This document shows, piece after piece, positions 21,945 through 26,905 of a DNA stretch of 26,905 nt; positions within the stretch are counted from its first letter, which is position 1, and every line of letters begins with the position of its first letter. Under the pieces are notes generated by a model that worked only from the letters and a program-made list of their open reading frames with translations, searched no databases and had not been told where the DNA came from. The DNA is from a virus. The DNA is taken from positions 1 to 26,905 of IMG/VR virus record IMGVR_UViG_3300021432_000093; one strand, 5' to 3'. Position numbers and translations under genes: made by a program.

Positions 21945-22393
21945 TCCAGAGGCTTGAAGATAGGCCGATCAATTCCTGTCATCGCGTGAGCTAGTGAATC
22001 AGCTTTCAATTCTGATTTGCATTCGCATATCATGTGCCCGGCCTCATGGCCTAACACAAAGCGAACCTGCGCGTCAGATGCCCACACGAGAAAATACTCG
22101 TTGATGTACGTGTGATCTGAATCGAGAAACGTAAACGCAATTGACGTTTGAACTTTGTTATCGCGGACGTATTTCTCGAACTGATCCTGCGGCCAGATCG
22201 TGACTTCCCAATTGTCTACCATCGCTTGCTTGGTGAAGTCTAACGATTGCTCTGCGTGAATAACCCGCAGCTGTTCATAAGTCGTTGAGCCATTCACTGT
22301 GAATCGTGTCGGCGCTGCGGCACCTAATACAATTGCCAGCGTCAGAATCAGAACACCAAGTATGCCAGCCAGTGCCCACGAATTCAGTTTCAT
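21941..22393 (-). CDS. Membrane-anchored zinc metallopeptidase (HExxH)
   Basis: 150 residues. Residues 6-27 are a single hydrophobic segment (WALAGILGVLILTLAIVLGAAA), a signal anchor or uncleaved signal peptide. HEAGH at 116-120 is the zinc site, and E128-x2-AD-x2-A eight residues later supplies the third ligand, as in small zincins with an HExxH ... ExxAD pattern. The middle (LDFTKQAMVDNWEVTIWPQDQFEKYVRD) is alpha/beta. It is probably exported or periplasmic-facing. It overlaps a membrane microprotein upstream and the Cys-rich gene downstream. The substrate is unknown. Confidence 0.75.
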   Translation of the reverse strand: MKLNSWALAGILGVLILTLAIVLGAAAPTRFTVNGSTTYEQLRVIHAEQSLDFTKQAMVDNWEVTIWPQDQFEKYVRDNKVQTSIAFTFLDSDHTYINEYFLVWASDAQVRFVLGHEAGHMICECKSELKADSLAHAMTGIDRPIFKPLE

Positions 22394-22530
22394 GACCAGA
22401 ACGCCCTTCGCCGAAGCTCATCGTCAAGCTCAGCCTTGAACATTCGCACATGACGCCGCATTGTGATGTAACGCGCAACGCGCCACGACACAATTACCAA
22501 CGCAGCGAACAATAGGCCGATGATTTTCAA
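22390..22530 (-). CDS. 46-residue single-pass membrane microprotein
   Basis: TTG start at 22530, 14 nt after the upstream stop, with a weak GCGAGCGC site. The TGA overlaps the zincin ATG by ATGA, so the two are probably co-translated. The product starts with the hydrophobic run KIIGLLFAALVIVSW and continues with a very basic amphipathic tail (RVARYITMRRHVRMFKAELDDELRRR). Short protein with one membrane helix next to a membrane zincin; a partner or regulator of it is possible. The lack of a strong ribosome-binding site lowers confidence. Confidence 0.5.
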   Translation of the reverse strand: MKIIGLLFAALVIVSWRVARYITMRRHVRMFKAELDDELRRRAFWS

Positions 22531-22544
22531 AACTTGCGCTCGCT

Positions 22545-22796
22545 TTAGAAGCTGTCTTTCTTGTCGGTTTCCATCGATTCGCTAGGCCCAACCGGTCCAC
22601 CCGTAGGCTTACGAACCTGCTTGGAACCACCGCGATTCAACACGTCAGCATCCATCGGATTCAAAGACGTGTAGCTCGCCCAGTCACGGGCCACGCTGGG
22701 ATCACTCGAAAGTTCCTCAGTCGGATAACCCTCGGCGAGAATTTTAGGCTCGACCGGAGTAAAATCCCGTGCGCCCTGATCATGTGACTTGTGCAT
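22545..22796 (-). CDS. Small polar hypothetical protein
   Basis: 83 residues, starting MHKSHDQGARDFTPVEPKILAEGY; ATG 22796 has GAGGAGAAATACA upstream. The chain is rich in Pro, Ser, Gly and charged residues (SSDPSVARDWASYTSLNPMDADVLNRGGSKQVRKPTGGPVGPSES), with no predicted membrane or metal site. Probably flexible. Not recognised. Confidence 0.55.
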   Translation of the reverse strand: MHKSHDQGARDFTPVEPKILAEGYPTEELSSDPSVARDWASYTSLNPMDADVLNRGGSKQVRKPTGGPVGPSESMETDKKDSF

Positions 22797-22811
22797 TGTA
22801 TTTCTCCTCAA

Positions 22812-23087
22812 TCAGAACCAACTCAAATCGTAAACTGGCGGCTCATCGCTGCCCTGTCCGTTTTGTGCATCGACGCCATGAGATTCAACACCTTGCTCAT
22901 CGCCATTCTGCTCAACCGGAACAATCTCGTTTGCCAGAGCATCGAGGTGATTAAACTCGTCCTCGATATCCAGCACTGTGTCAACTGCGTCTGCGAAATC
23001 TTCTTTGAGATCGCTGATCACATTCACAACATCTTCGGATAACTCAACGTCCGATTCAATCGTCACTGCCCACGTGTAAGTGAACAT
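22812..23087 (-). CDS. Small acidic hypothetical protein
   Basis: 91 residues, very acidic (VELSEDVVNVISDLKEDFADAVDTVLDIEDEFNHLDAL, then a Gly/Asn/Gln/Asp-rich tail ending PPVYDLSWF). The first strand MFTYTWAVTIESDV and the following helices suggest a small alpha/beta fold. The ATG overlaps the upstream stop (TAATG) with GGAG nearby. Acidic early-late junction proteins of phages are often DNA mimics or inhibitors, but no such family is recognised here. Confidence 0.55.
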   Translation of the reverse strand: MFTYTWAVTIESDVELSEDVVNVISDLKEDFADAVDTVLDIEDEFNHLDALANEIVPVEQNGDEQGVESHGVDAQNGQGSDEPPVYDLSWF

Positions 23088-23401
23088 TAGAAAAATCTCC
23101 TTCCGAATTTCGTTTCTGCGGCCTTGAAATATACTGCATAAAATCTGTCATTGTGCTTGCTCTGGCGGCTCACGACATGCGCGATTTCGTGAATCAAACA
23201 CTGAGCCACAAGTGCATTGCTGAATCGAAGCTTTTTCAGAACCTTGATTCGTAATCCCGAGATGCCTTCACCACTTGGCCCTTGCCAATAGTCTGCACTC
23301 GCCAAAAGCTTCTTCAATTTCTTGAATCTGACTCGCGCTTTAATCGGCGAAATGTTAAACGCTTTCCGACACAAATTCTTGTAAAGCTTTTCGATATTCA
23401 T
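23087..23401 (-). CDS. SprT/WLM-like small zinc metalloprotease domain
   Basis: 104 residues. HEIAH at 71-75 and H83 (HExxH-x7-H) followed by DRFYAVY match the SprT/WLM-type zincin pattern with a third His and a trailing aromatic. The N-terminal half is basic and helical (KNLCRKAFNISPIKARVRFKKLKKLL), then strands GISGLRIKVLKKLRFS. It lacks a signal peptide, so it is probably cytoplasmic. It sits within 700 nt of a second, membrane-anchored zincin. The family is linked to protein-DNA crosslink repair or protein turnover in other organisms, but the phage role here is not known. Confidence 0.7.
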   Translation of the reverse strand: MNIEKLYKNLCRKAFNISPIKARVRFKKLKKLLASADYWQGPSGEGISGLRIKVLKKLRFSNALVAQCLIHEIAHVVSRQSKHNDRFYAVYFKAAETKFGRRFF

Positions 23402-23405
23402 GGCG

Positions 23406-23810
23406 TCACGGGAGCATCATCGTCAGACATGCAAAGCCGATCATGAAAAACGCAAAATCTAGAATCCCATCGGATAAACTTTGAATGCCTTCGGTCTCCC
23501 AAGGTGCCAGTGACTTCCCGTGATACGGAACACACTCAATCGCTTCTTTCACAAGCGGAATTAAAATGCTCAGCGCGCCAATCTGTCGAACCGATGTAAT
23601 GTGAAAAATTCTGTGCTCTAAAAGCAGAGTCGTCGGGATGAATGCGCCCCACCCAAAATGTGCAAGCTGGGCGACTGATGTTTCCCGAATTCTTTTCAGC
23701 ACACTCATCGGCTGTTCCAAAGGCCATTGGCCTGTCTTCCAGCGGCACATCAAAGCAAGCCAGCTGTAGGTCAAACCTGCGTACGCCAGCACTGCCGCGA
23801 AAAGAGTCAT
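23406..23810 (-). CDS. Multi-pass membrane protein, first gene of the late operon
   Basis: 134 residues from ATG 23810. Hydrophobic segments lie at about 1-20, 48-66, 75-92 and 113-133. The segment with E-AIECVPYHGKSL-PWET-x-GIQSLSDGILDFAFFMIG resembles the E ... DG-x2-D pattern of small membrane families of the VanZ/DUF2238 type, but the match is weak. The longer in-frame form from 23933 is rejected because its first 41 residues are polar and lie in the control region. Ribosome-binding site weak. Could be a lysis, host-take-over or virion-entry membrane protein. Confidence 0.55.
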   Translation of the reverse strand: MTLFAAVLAYAGLTYSWLALMCRWKTGQWPLEQPMSVLKRIRETSVAQLAHFGWGAFIPTTLLLEHRIFHITSVRQIGALSILIPLVKEAIECVPYHGKSLAPWETEGIQSLSDGILDFAFFMIGFACLTMMLP

Positions 23811-23955
23811 GTGGCTGCTCGGTTTACCACTGGGGTTTCGAGACACCGGCCACAGCGATGTTTTGATCCTTACGCTTCCGCGCCGGATCGCTCTAGTATT
23901 GCCGAGATATCTTGAGAGGTCTGCTCTCTCCATTAAAGGCGAAGCTTACACCCCG

Positions 23956-23993
23956 AATTTCGTAACATGGCGTCTGCGATGTGGTGACACAAT
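23956..23993 (+). repeat. Partial copy of the control-region repeat beside the late promoter
   Basis: AATTTCGTAAC (23956-23966) and GGTGACACAAT (23983-23993) repeat the two ends of the large inverted-repeat arms, but in the opposite order. The GGTGACACAAT copy lies about +2 to +12 of the predicted late transcript, where a repressor would block initiation. A further GGTGACA lies at 24009-24015 in the promoter spacer. Confidence 0.5.
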
Positions 23994-24001
23994 GTGGTGG
24001 C

Positions 24002-24029
24002 ATTATAAGGTGACAGCTTCGGGTGTCAT
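24002..24029 (-). promoter_or_regulatory. Predicted sigma-70-type promoter of the late operon
   Basis: On the minus strand ATGACA (24029-24024) and TATAAT (24007-24002) are separated by 16 nt. The -10 box is perfect and the -35 box matches 5 of 6 bases. Transcription would start near 23995 and run into the membrane-protein gene. Called by eye; not computed. Confidence 0.55.
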
Positions 24030-24058
24030 GTAAGAACTTCTAATCCCTTTATATAATA

Positions 24059-24094
24059 GGGAGCGTTACGAAAATGACCTCGGATTGTGTCACC
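24059..24094 (-). repeat. Left arm of a 36-bp inverted repeat
   Basis: The minus strand reads GGTGACACAATCCG, then a 5-bp variable middle, then ATTTTCGTAACGCTCCC. It matches the right arm (24215-24250) in 33 of 36 positions in inverted orientation. The match continues outwards for ATAAT with a one-base bulge. The motif's conserved ends also occur at 23956-23993. Confidence 0.8.
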
Positions 24095-24214
24095 CGCAGC
24101 CAGTGGGTGTTTATGTCTATTAAGAAAACTACTCAGTATGCTATGTAAATAATATACAGTAAAGGACTTAAAGGTAGATTTCTGGATTTTTCTCTCCCTT
24201 CACCTCCGCCCGCT

Positions 24215-24250
24215 GGTGACACAATCCGGGGGTATTTTCGTAACGCTCCC
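24215..24250 (+). repeat. Right arm of the 36-bp inverted repeat
   Basis: The plus strand reads GGTGACACAATCCG, middle GGGGT, then ATTTTCGTAACGCTCCC. The two arms face outwards from a 120-bp AT-rich core (24095-24214). Possible readings are binding sites of a regulator, a replication origin, or terminal repeats of a small element. Confidence 0.8.
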
Positions 24251-24320
24251 ATTATTCAATGAGGACATTGTATAGCACCTTTATGTTGTTTCAAAGCATC
24301 TCATCATATAGGGACGTGCC

Positions 24321-24337
24321 ACGGTACACGGTACACG
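24321..24337 (+). repeat. Tandem ACGGTAC repeat upstream of the GIY-YIG gene
   Basis: ACGGTAC-ACGGTAC-ACG repeats a 7-bp unit 2.4 times, ending 7 nt before the GGAGG ribosome-binding site of the next gene. An ACGTG/CACGT pair flanks it. It may be a regulator site for the first early gene. Confidence 0.45.
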
Positions 24338-24353
24338 TAGGCCGGAGGATAGA

Positions 24354-24650
24354 ATGAAACTCGGAACGCTTAAAGTGCAGGCAGCGAAATTTCGATTACC
24401 TTGTGTCTACGAATATATTGACGCAAAAGGAGAACGGTTGTATGTGGGATACTCACGCACGGGAATGCGTCGAGCTTTCACGCCGGGGATATCCCGCGAG
24501 CAGCCGGGCCGCTATGCCTCGTTTTTCGAAGTGGAGACCATTCGTGTGACTGTTTACGACGATGCCCGTGAAGCTGCCCAAGAAGAATCTCGGTTAATTG
24601 CTTTGTATAAACCAAGATACAATAGGGCTCCGGCTGTCACTCTGACTTAG
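24354..24650 (+). CDS. Stand-alone GIY-YIG nuclease-domain protein
   Basis: 98 residues, close to a single GIY-YIG module. CVYEYIDAKGERLYVGYS at 17-34 holds the two strand motifs (CVY and YVG for GIY and YIG), R39/R40 the conserved Arg, E78 the metal-binding Glu, and LIALYKPRYN at 81-90 the C-terminal Asn motif. It lacks a homing-endonuclease DNA-binding extension, so it may nick DNA structure-specifically or act in replication or exclusion. ATG 24354 has GGAGG 5 nt upstream. It is the first gene on the early side of the control region. Confidence 0.8.
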   Translation: MKLGTLKVQAAKFRLPCVYEYIDAKGERLYVGYSRTGMRRAFTPGISREQPGRYASFFEVETIRVTVYDDAREAAQEESRLIALYKPRYNRAPAVTLT

Positions 24651-24868
24651 CCTTTGGCACGCCCGCCTCCGGCAATCCTGCCGATCTATATCTCGATCAG
24701 GAGCGCCTCAGACCGGCCTGCGCAATCTCACCGTATTCGTCCCAACAATCTCACCAGACTACCCTATCTATCGTGCATTCTGCCCCGGATCGCTGCCGTT
24801 GCCTATTATACGATGCGCTGGCGGTGTCGTCGGTCGCCGTCATCCGCGAGGTGTCCGCGTTCGCTGAC

Positions 24869-24960
24869 ATATGAGATTTCATATATTTGGGTATATTCTA
24901 CCCAATCTATGAGATTCGGGAGTCCGCAGGCTGCGGAGATTACCGGGCTCATTCTCCGCA
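24869..24960 (+). ncRNA. Row of hairpins with mutually exclusive pairing
   Basis: ATATGA-GATT-TCATAT (24869-24884) is followed by TTGGGTA-TATTC-TACCCAA (24887-24905). Then TCCGCA (24923-24928) can pair with TGCGGA (24932-24937), or TGCGGAG can pair with CTCCGCA (24954-24960); the two pairings exclude each other. This resembles attenuator-type switching in the transcript of the GIY-YIG gene. Confidence 0.4.
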
Positions 24961-24978
24961 AATTCTGATGCGCAGGGC

Positions 24979-25007
24979 TTGACATTCACCTCAAATTCCT
25001 TTAGACT
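24979..25007 (+). promoter_or_regulatory. Sigma-70-type early promoter P1
   Basis: TTGACA (24979-24984), 17-nt spacer, TAGACT (25002-25007). The transcript should start near A25015 and therefore begin AUGGAGGCAAC, placing the Shine-Dalgarno sequence at the very 5-prime end, just before ATG 25027. Confidence 0.75.
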
Positions 25008-25026
25008 CTTCTGCATGGAGGCAACA

Positions 25027-25380
25027 ATGACAATCGAACAGCAGGCCGAAATTACGGAGAATCGAATCAAAGAAATTCTCTACAACTGGCACGAAGCTGG
25101 CCGGGCAGAATTCGAAAAGTCTTATCCGAATCTGAATTTCGATTCCCCGGATTACTCCACACACTTTCACGTCGGCGCGAAATACATTCGTCTGGACATC
25201 GGAAGCTCCGGCGCATTTCTGCTCGATTCTACAACCGGCCTGATCTACGGAATCAAAGGGTACGGGCAAGTGGATAAGAAAAAGATCGCGGGCGATGCCT
25301 CTGACCCGAATTTCACCGGTGCCTCGCTCTACAATCTCCGCTTCAAGCGCGGAGCATTCAATTTCGCAGGGAGGAGCTAA
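25027..25380 (+). CDS. Early hypothetical protein
   Basis: 117 residues from ATG 25027, which GGAGG precedes by 5 nt; in-frame ATG 25015 at the predicted transcript start would add MEAT. The N-terminus is helical (QQAEITENRIKEILYNWHEAGRAEFEKSYPNL). The remainder is strand-rich (HVGAKYIRLDIGSSGAFLLDSTTGLIYGIKGYGQ) and ends FKRGAFNFAGRS. Phage early genes of this kind often interact with host factors, but no family is recognised. It is followed by two overlapping genes, so it heads a small operon. Confidence 0.7.
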   Translation: MTIEQQAEITENRIKEILYNWHEAGRAEFEKSYPNLNFDSPDYSTHFHVGAKYIRLDIGSSGAFLLDSTTGLIYGIKGYGQVDKKKIAGDASDPNFTGASLYNLRFKRGAFNFAGRS

Positions 25381-25526
25381 TGAAGACGAAAATTTTCGAC
25401 ACTGCCACGCTGGCCGGAATCCGCCGCGCTGAGGCATTCAAGCGAAAAATGGAAAACGAATTTGACAAGGTCGCCGTCATCCCGATAGGTCTGGACCGGG
25501 TTCAAATCACGGGGAGGAACCGATGA
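25380..25526 (+). CDS. 48-residue early microprotein
   Basis: ATG overlaps the previous TAA (TAATG) after GGGAGGAG, and its TGA overlaps the next ATG (ATGA) after GGGGAGGAAC. These junctions support a real gene. The product starts MKTKIFDTATLAGIRRAEAF, continues with a basic and acidic helix, and ends IPIGLDRVQITGRNR. No family recognised. Confidence 0.7.
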   Translation: MKTKIFDTATLAGIRRAEAFKRKMENEFDKVAVIPIGLDRVQITGRNR

Positions 25527-26191
25527 AGGCTAAAGCCACTGCTGCCGGGTCCTGCCAAGCCTGCGGTCGTGTTCAGAAGCTCCCGAACGATCTGCTGGCG
25601 CTACATGGCTACTCAGTGCGATGGAACACGTTTATCGGCCAGTGCCCCGGCTCGAAGCATGAACCTTACGAACAATCGTGCGCGCTGATCAAGCGATTCA
25701 TCGCCAGCGCGAAGGAAAGCCGCAAAACCATTCAGGCGCGCATCGATGAACTCAACAAGCCTGCCACGGAACCCAAGGCATGGTTCGCTGAATACGTTCC
25801 GGCGACATGGCAGAATCGGCACGCACGTTACGAGGATCGGGAAGTCTCACTGTTCACCGAAGCCGCGCAACCTGTAACACTAGAAGAGGCGGATCGGAAT
25901 GCACGCTGGGTTGCACTGATGAATGAGGGCATCGCGGTTAAGAAGCACGACGATTACGTTCCCCAGCCAACGATCTTTTGGTTCGATCTACAGGGCAAGC
26001 GGGTCAATGCATTCACACACAGCGTAAACTCTAACAGCGCACTCGAAACGGCTACAAAAATGAATCAGAAGTTCGCCGAGCATCAACTGGTGCCTCGCGT
26101 CAAACAACTCGATGAGTATATCCGCTGGCAACAGCAGCGCGTCACAGATTGGAAACTTGCGCCACTGCGCGATCTCAAGGAGGTTCGCTAA
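25523..26191 (+). CDS. Conserved early protein with N-terminal zinc-ribbon-like motif
   Basis: 222 residues. C11 and C14 (CQACG), H28, C41, H46 and C53 lie within HGY-x2-RW-x2-F-x2-QCPGS-x-H-x-PYE, a pattern shared by phage and plasmid early proteins of unknown function. Residues about 60-85 and 170-215 are helical (IKRFIASAKESRKTIQARIDEL; VKQLDEYIRWQQQRVTDWKLAPLRDL). The second half carries a mixed alpha/beta region with a TIFWFDLQGKRVNAF strand. Start ATG with GGGGAGG, ATGA overlap with the previous gene. Possibly nucleic-acid-binding; role unknown. Confidence 0.65.
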   Translation: MKAKATAAGSCQACGRVQKLPNDLLALHGYSVRWNTFIGQCPGSKHEPYEQSCALIKRFIASAKESRKTIQARIDELNKPATEPKAWFAEYVPATWQNRHARYEDREVSLFTEAAQPVTLEEADRNARWVALMNEGIAVKKHDDYVPQPTIFWFDLQGKRVNAFTHSVNSNSALETATKMNQKFAEHQLVPRVKQLDEYIRWQQQRVTDWKLAPLRDLKEVR

Positions 26192-26192
26192 A

Positions 26193-26528
26193 ATGGATAA
26201 CTTCGAAATCGGTCAGCAGGTTCGGGCTCGATTCACCAACAGCCACCGCGTATTTGAATTCACTGGCAAGATCGTCGGCAAGACGAAAAACTATTGGAAG
26301 GTTGAGGCGATCACGTCTCCATACCCGCAGGAACAGCCGGGTCGCGTCTTCCACATTGCGACACTTGGATCGCGCACTTACAGCCCGAACAATCAAATCG
26401 TCGGGATAGATCGCGTCTGGGCGCAGCAGAATGGATGCAGCGGCGATATGGAGATAAACGGATCGGAGGAAATGGCATTCCACGTGCAGGGGAATAGCTG
26501 GAATCGAAAGCTCTGGCTACGAAATTAA
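26193..26528 (+). CDS. Early hypothetical protein with SH3-like N-terminus
   Basis: 111 residues from ATG 26193, which has AAGGAGG 9 nt upstream and follows the previous TAA by one base. The N-terminal part (FEIGQQVRARFTNSHRVFEFTGKIVGKTKNYWKVEAI) has the strand pattern of small SH3/Tudor-like folds that often bind nucleic acid. The rest (RVFHIATLGSRTYSPNNQIVGIDRVW) is also strand-rich, and the end GNSWNRKLWLRN is basic. No family recognised. The longer in-frame extension lies inside the previous gene and is rejected. Confidence 0.65.
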   Translation: MDNFEIGQQVRARFTNSHRVFEFTGKIVGKTKNYWKVEAITSPYPQEQPGRVFHIATLGSRTYSPNNQIVGIDRVWAQQNGCSGDMEINGSEEMAFHVQGNSWNRKLWLRN

Positions 26529-26531
26529 GTG

Positions 26532-26560
26532 TTGACACTGCCGGGGCAATTTTGTAACAT
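26532..26560 (+). promoter_or_regulatory. Sigma-70-type early promoter P2
   Basis: TTGACA (26532-26537), 17-nt spacer, TAACAT (26555-26560). The transcript should start near A26567 with AUGGAGGGCAACUGAUG. This contains a possible 4-codon leader peptide (M-E-G-N-stop) overlapping the gene's ATG 26581. The leader is nearly the same as that of P1. Confidence 0.75.
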
Positions 26561-26580
26561 CTAGCTATGGAGGGCAACTG

Positions 26581-26905
26581 ATGCCGATCTACCAAATTCC
26601 TGAAGAGAACCTTGACAAGCTCACCGCGCAGATTGCGAAATTGCAGAAGCGCGCCTCGAAGCTGAACGTCGGTGCAATCACTTTCACGCTGCTCGACTAC
26701 AAAGAAGTGGAGTACATGAAGAATGGTTTTCCGCGCATCCGGAGGATACACAATGTCGAAATCAACGGTCCTGCTCCAAAGATTGGCGGATGGACTTTTG
26801 TTGCTACGCTTGAACCAGTGGAGGATGAAGAAGGTAATCGCCTTGGCAATATTCTGCGGAATGTCCCTGCAACAAACTTTTCAGTTCCCGAGAAGTTTCG
26901 TGGCG
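26581..26905 (+). CDS. Conserved phage/plasmid early protein, N-terminal part (right edge)
   Basis: 108 codons are visible from ATG 26581, with GGAGGG 7 nt upstream. The N-terminus MPIYQIPEENLDKLTAQIAKL leads into a Lys/Arg-rich helix, then a mixed region ITFTLLDYKEVEYMKNGFPRIRRIHNVEINGPAPKIGGWTFVATLEPV, a GNILRNVPATNFSVPEKFRG end, and the window edge. The pattern is that of a widespread family of phage, plasmid and mobile-element proteins, in which this region is followed by a zinc finger; that continuation is outside the window. Specific function unknown. Confidence 0.6.
   Translation, partial: MPIYQIPEENLDKLTAQIAKLQKRASKLNVGAITFTLLDYKEVEYMKNGFPRIRRIHNVEINGPAPKIGGWTFVATLEPVEDEEGNRLGNILRNVPATNFSVPEKFRG

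Larger units (their letters stand above)
23811..24353. other. Divergent control region between late (minus) and early (plus) genes
   Basis: About 540 bases without a credible gene. It contains a good minus-strand promoter (24002-24029), five GGTGACA/TGACAC motifs, a 36-bp inverted repeat with a 120-bp AT-rich core, a TATAAT box at 24052-24057 without a clear -35, and tandem ACGGTAC repeats before the GIY-YIG gene. A transcription-control or replication-origin role is likely. No protein-coding frame in it is supported. Confidence 0.65.
24651..25026 (+). other. Early intergenic region with hairpins and a promoter
   Basis: 376 bases without a supported gene; the open frame at 24654-24968 is compositionally random (Arg/Pro/Ser-rich) and lacks a start signal. 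CAATCTCACC repeats at 24723-24732 and 24746-24755. Three neighbouring hairpins lie at 24869-24960, and a sigma-70-type promoter occupies 24979-25007. It may hold regulatory RNA or protein sites. Confidence 0.5.

Noticed and set aside
24052-24057. Plus-strand TATAAT box in the control region
   Set aside because: No acceptable -35 box at 16-18 nt spacing (TGTAAG-like only). It may serve as part of the inverted-repeat extension, so it is not called as a promoter.
24052-24256. CRISPR array
   Set aside because: Only two copies of the repeat, in inverted orientation, with one 120-bp AT-rich core; no spacer series and no cas genes.
24052-24256. Insertion sequence or MITE
   Set aside because: The long inverted arms suggest it, but no target-site duplication is evident and related sequence lies just outside the arms near the late promoter; kept as a possibility in the finding, not called.
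24654-24968. A 104-codon plus-strand frame downstream of the GIY-YIG gene
   Set aside because: Arg/Pro/Ser-rich, unlike its neighbours, without a start signal, and it covers a row of hairpins. Better described as non-coding.

Overview
The window is a tightly packed segment of a tailed double-stranded DNA phage (Caudoviricetes). The evidence is a contiguous head-packaging block (large terminase, portal, scaffold-like protein, HK97-fold major capsid protein of the N4-gp56/P22-coat type), many small beta-rich virion-type proteins, short gaps, and stop/start overlaps (TGATG, ATGA, TAATG) at most gene junctions. No integrase, tape measure, DNA polymerase, RNA polymerase or rRNA/tRNA gene is visible, so lifestyle and tail type cannot be fixed; the head genes fit a podovirus-like layout. 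The host is not identifiable. Good Shine-Dalgarno sites and consensus sigma-70-type promoters imply an ordinary bacterial host.

The genome is divergently organised around a roughly 540-base control region (about 23811-24353). Everything to its left is read on the minus strand as a long late operon. In order of transcription it holds: a multi-pass membrane protein, a SprT/WLM-like zincin, small acidic proteins, a membrane microprotein, a membrane-anchored HExxH zincin and a cysteine-rich protein (23.8-21.4 kb); small proteins, a structured gap, a His/Cys-module protein and beta-rich virion candidates (21.1-18.7 kb); a predicted RNA pseudoknot; a membrane/coiled-coil protein and a fibre-like protein with repeats (17.9-15.8 kb); a run of small proteins including a frame-disrupted one (15.8-12.2 kb); a two-helix holin candidate and a secreted trypsin-like protease (12.0-11.0 kb); terminase, portal, scaffold-like protein, capsid and decoration candidates (11.0-3.5 kb); then connector-like proteins, a histidine phosphatase-like protein, a 32-residue zinc-ribbon microprotein and a gene cut by the window edge.

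To the right, on the plus strand, lie early-type genes: a stand-alone GIY-YIG domain protein, then two gene groups each headed by a TTGACA-17-TAnnnT promoter with an almost identical leader, and finally the start of a conserved mobile-element/phage early protein cut by the right edge.

The most unusual signals are not ordinary genes. (1) A 36-bp inverted repeat, 33/36 identical, flanks a 120-bp AT-rich core in the control region, with further copies of its GGTGACA motif beside a good late promoter. (2) An H-type pseudoknot begins 8 nt after a UGA stop, the geometry of known recoding signals. (3) A U UUU UUG slippery site followed 7 nt later by a hairpin joins two frames of one small virion-type gene. 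(4) A hairpin masks the likely ribosome-binding site of the holin candidate. (5) A 22-bp tandem repeat starts exactly at a stop codon. All RNA and promoter calls were made by eye and were not computed.
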